Below are positions 5,338 to 7,065 of a stretch of 7,065 nucleotides of DNA, one piece after another. The stretch is from assembly GCA_013297575.1 (NCBI GenBank), contig JAAFHO010000304.1, forward strand, positions 1 to 7,065. The letters are read 5' to 3'. The stretch comes from Chitinophagales bacterium (GTDB lineage Bacteria; Bacteroidota; Bacteroidia; Chitinophagales; Saprospiraceae). Position numbers and translations under genes: made by a program. The notes beneath the pieces were generated by a model. It saw only the letters and a program-made list of their open reading frames with translations, was not told the DNA's origin and did no database searches. The stretch's first letter is position 1. Each line of letters begins with the position of its first letter.

Positions 5338-6582
5338 CTAATTTTTTACCACAGGCACTACACGCACACTTCCTGCGGCTTCCACTCGAATAAAATAAAT
5401 ACCTTTTGGTTGATTTTCAATCGAAAATGCTTTCCCATTTTGTACATGACTAAGATCTGCAACGAGTGCTCCCGCAGCATCTACTACTGTAATATGTGGT
5501 TGTGCAGCGGCGTCTGCTGTGGATAATTGTACTTGAAGTGGGCCATTGGTTGGGTTAGGAAATACCTGCATATCGGGCAAAGTCGCTATGTTTTGAGTAC
5601 CAGTATATACGCCATAGTCGTAGAGGATTTCTAAGGATTGGAAAACGACTGCAGATTGGAAGTCCCGATAGTAGTATTTAAATTTGTGGATTGATTTGTC
5701 TGTGTTGTACTCAATATCATAACCACTATTGTATTCTAGGGCTTGAGTATTTGGATTCCAAGATTCATAGTTATTCGTAATCAATTGGAGGTCGGAGTTA
5801 TACACAGAAGTTGTTTTGGCTGTCACAGTGGATACACTATTAACGAGGGTTTCAGTTTCTACTGTTGTTAAAAATGGTAAATATGTATAGGTAATATGTT
5901 CAGAAACAGTAGCCCAATTATTGGCCACGTCATCCCAGTTTTGTACGTCTATAAGGTCTTCCTTGTCATCGGCATTAGTGTAAAAAAAGGTGCGTTTATT
6001 TTGGTTTTTCCAAGATCCATCTGTTTGCAGTGCTTGAGTAATCGTTTCCAAAACTCGGTCTTGCGCATTATAGGTATAGAGCGTACGTGATCCAAAAATA
6101 GAAGATCCATTTAAAAACAGACGGGTTTCGGATGATAATTTTTGAGTGGCTGTGTAAGTATTTTCAAATTGTTGTGTTGGAGCCAGCATATTGGTATTTG
6201 GATCAATGGATTCTTCTGTCGAAGTTAGTTCAAGTCCCGCTGCATTATAAGTACGCTGGTTTTGCGAGTAGAGTTTCCAATCAGATAGTGTAGCATCCCA
6301 GTTAAAGGTTATTCTGTTTAAAAGCTTGCCATCCGCGTTATTGGTGTTTTCGCTTCTGGTCCACAAATTCCATGCAGAGCCATTCCACATCTCCGAAAGG
6401 CTACCAATTTGCCTGTTATTTGCATCGTAATAGAGATACCATTGCTCGCTATTGCTTAGAGGTACGTTAGAACCGTAACTTTGTTGGGAGATATAATGTG
6501 TTGGGCTGGGGATAGTGCTTTGGCTAAACCCGGCTACTGTAATACACAGCAGCATTGCAGAAACAAATAATTTTAATGTCAT
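5338..6582 (-). CDS. T9SS-sorted exported protein with YD-like repeats
   Basis: A 414-aa protein. Residues 1-20 form a signal peptide (MTLKLFVSAMLLCITVAGFS). From about 45 to 325 the chain is a series of loose repeats of about 40 residues alternating Tyr/Trp-rich strands with Asn/Asp turns (WYLYYDANNRQ, YTYNAQDRV, SVYNSDLQL, IEYNTDKS), like YD/RHS-type beta-hairpin repeats but degenerate. Several turns are followed by a Trp segment (WNGSAWNLW, WDDVANNWA, WNPNTQAL). Residues 336-414 are a T9SS type A sorting domain: VFPNPTNGPLQVQL, then GIYFIRVEAAG and a basic end (VRVVPVVKN). This predicts Sec export, then T9SS passage to the surface or medium with removal of the tail. No catalytic motif is seen, so an adhesin or structural role is possible. 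The gene starts 38 bp after the upstream T9SS gene and is probably co-transcribed with it. Confidence 0.88.
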   Translation of the reverse strand: MTLKLFVSAMLLCITVAGFSQSTIPSPTHYISQQSYGSNVPLSNSEQWYLYYDANNRQIGSLSEMWNGSAWNLWTRSENTNNADGKLLNRITFNWDATLSDWKLYSQNQRTYNAAGLELTSTEESIDPNTNMLAPTQQFENTYTATQKLSSETRLFLNGSSIFGSRTLYTYNAQDRVLETITQALQTDGSWKNQNKRTFFYTNADDKEDLIDVQNWDDVANNWATVSEHITYTYLPFLTTVETETLVNSVSTVTAKTTSVYNSDLQLITNNYESWNPNTQALEYNSGYDIEYNTDKSIHKFKYYYRDFQSAVVFQSLEILYDYGVYTGTQNIATLPDMQVFPNPTNGPLQVQLSTADAAAQPHITVVDAAGALVADLSHVQNGKAFSIENQPKGIYFIRVEAAGSVRVVPVVKN

Positions 6583-6620
6583 TTTGTGGTATAGTTTAAT
6601 GTGTGAGTAATTTTTTTTGC

Positions 6621-7065
6621 TTATTTTATCAGTATTAATTTACCAGTGCCTATCCACTGCCCTTTTTCGTAAATCCGGCAGGTATATAAGCCATCTGGCA
6701 AGTTTTTGCGATGAAATACAAATTGGTTGCCTTCAAATGGCTCATTTCTAATCATTTGTCCATCGAACTGGTATATTTGGCATTCGCCTGCACTTAGTGG
6801 AGCATTGCCTTTCCAAGTCAAAACGGCAGTTTCTTGTATGGGGTTGGGTTGAACGATTAGGCTGGGTTCTTTGCTCGGTTTGGGCAGCGGCGGAATAGGT
6901 TTTTGGGGTAACAGGTCCAAATAATCGCCTATCACATGTCGGGTATAATTGGTGATTACGGGCGGATTAAAGTCAAAGAAAATAGCAGCGCGGTTTTCAA
7001 TTACGATGCCATCAGCCAAATTAGGGCGTTGCTGGATACGAAATTTGACAAAACCATGTGATGCG
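6621..7065 (-). CDS. C-terminal end of a large T9SS-sorted surface protein (5' end outside window)
   Basis: The frame is open from the right window edge (first full codon at 7064) to the stop at 6621-6623, giving 147 residues. It begins SHGFVKFRIQQRP and continues through VIENRAAIFFDFNPPVITN, the signature of the conserved beta-sandwich module (DUF7619-like) found just before the tail of large Bacteroidota surface proteins. A proline-rich linker (PQKPIPPLPKP, about 53-63) leads to a T9SS type A sorting domain (LIVQPNPIQETAVL to the final GKLILIK). A shorter frame from a TTG at 7019 is not the true start, because homology-like sequence runs upstream without a stop. The missing part probably carries the functional domains. 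It is the promoter-proximal gene of the pair with the 414-aa protein. Confidence 0.9.
   Translation of the reverse strand, partial: ASHGFVKFRIQQRPNLADGIVIENRAAIFFDFNPPVITNYTRHVIGDYLDLLPQKPIPPLPKPSKEPSLIVQPNPIQETAVLTWKGNAPLSAGECQIYQFDGQMIRNEPFEGNQFVFHRKNLPDGLYTCRIYEKGQWIGTGKLILIK

Noticed and set aside
5896..6090. Plus-strand frame of 64 codons
   Set aside because: It is antisense to the T9SS-sorted repeat protein and has no independent support.
1..7065. tRNA, rRNA or riboswitch
   Set aside because: No cloverleaf, rRNA-like stretch or recognisable riboswitch core was seen on either strand by reading; a covariance-model scan could not be run.

Overview
The window looks like chromosomal DNA of a Bacteroidota bacterium. 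Two predicted exported proteins end in type IX secretion (T9SS) type A sorting domains, a secretion route confined to this phylum. A third gene encodes a Sec-exported alpha-amylase of a kind common there. Starts lack clear Shine-Dalgarno sequences, and intergenic DNA is AT-rich with long hairpins, which also fits. A Saprospira- or Chitinophaga-like lineage is plausible, but the sequence does not fix the genus.

Layout. Positions 1-1881 (minus strand) hold the N-terminal 627 residues of a secreted GH13 alpha-amylase that runs off the left edge; all four classical GH13 motifs are intact. Positions 1918-2942 form about 1 kb without a convincing gene, dense in repeats: a diverged direct repeat in two copies (2077-2163 and 2652-2732), two arrays of a 53-bp dyad-containing unit (2294-2399, two units; 2755-2913, three units), and between them a nested inverted-repeat element (2460-2626) whose core is a perfect 38-bp stem. 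The second array stops about 30 bp before a 480-aa AAA-type ATPase with a C-terminal PD-(D/E)XK-like domain (2943-4385, plus). A hairpin terminator follows at 4464-4503, then a probable relic ORF on the minus strand (4533-4796) and a 70-aa two-helix membrane protein (4972-5184, plus). A hairpin at 5240-5286 separates that gene from a convergent minus-strand pair: a 414-aa T9SS-sorted YD-repeat-like protein (5338-6582), and upstream of it, 38 bp away, the C-terminal end of a large T9SS-sorted surface protein (6621-7065, running off the right edge).

How it fits together. The amylase and the two T9SS proteins are ordinary surface or secreted functions on the minus strand. The stretch from about 2040 to 4800 looks like an accessory insert between them: it is AT-rich, repeat-laden, partly duplicated, carries a stand-alone ATPase/nuclease-like gene, and is followed by a decayed ORF. 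The most interesting point is the paired architecture of diverged repeat plus 53-bp palindromic array, found twice, with the second copy directly upstream of the ATPase and a MITE-like hairpin element between the copies. That the ATPase acts on, or is controlled through, these repeats is inference only.
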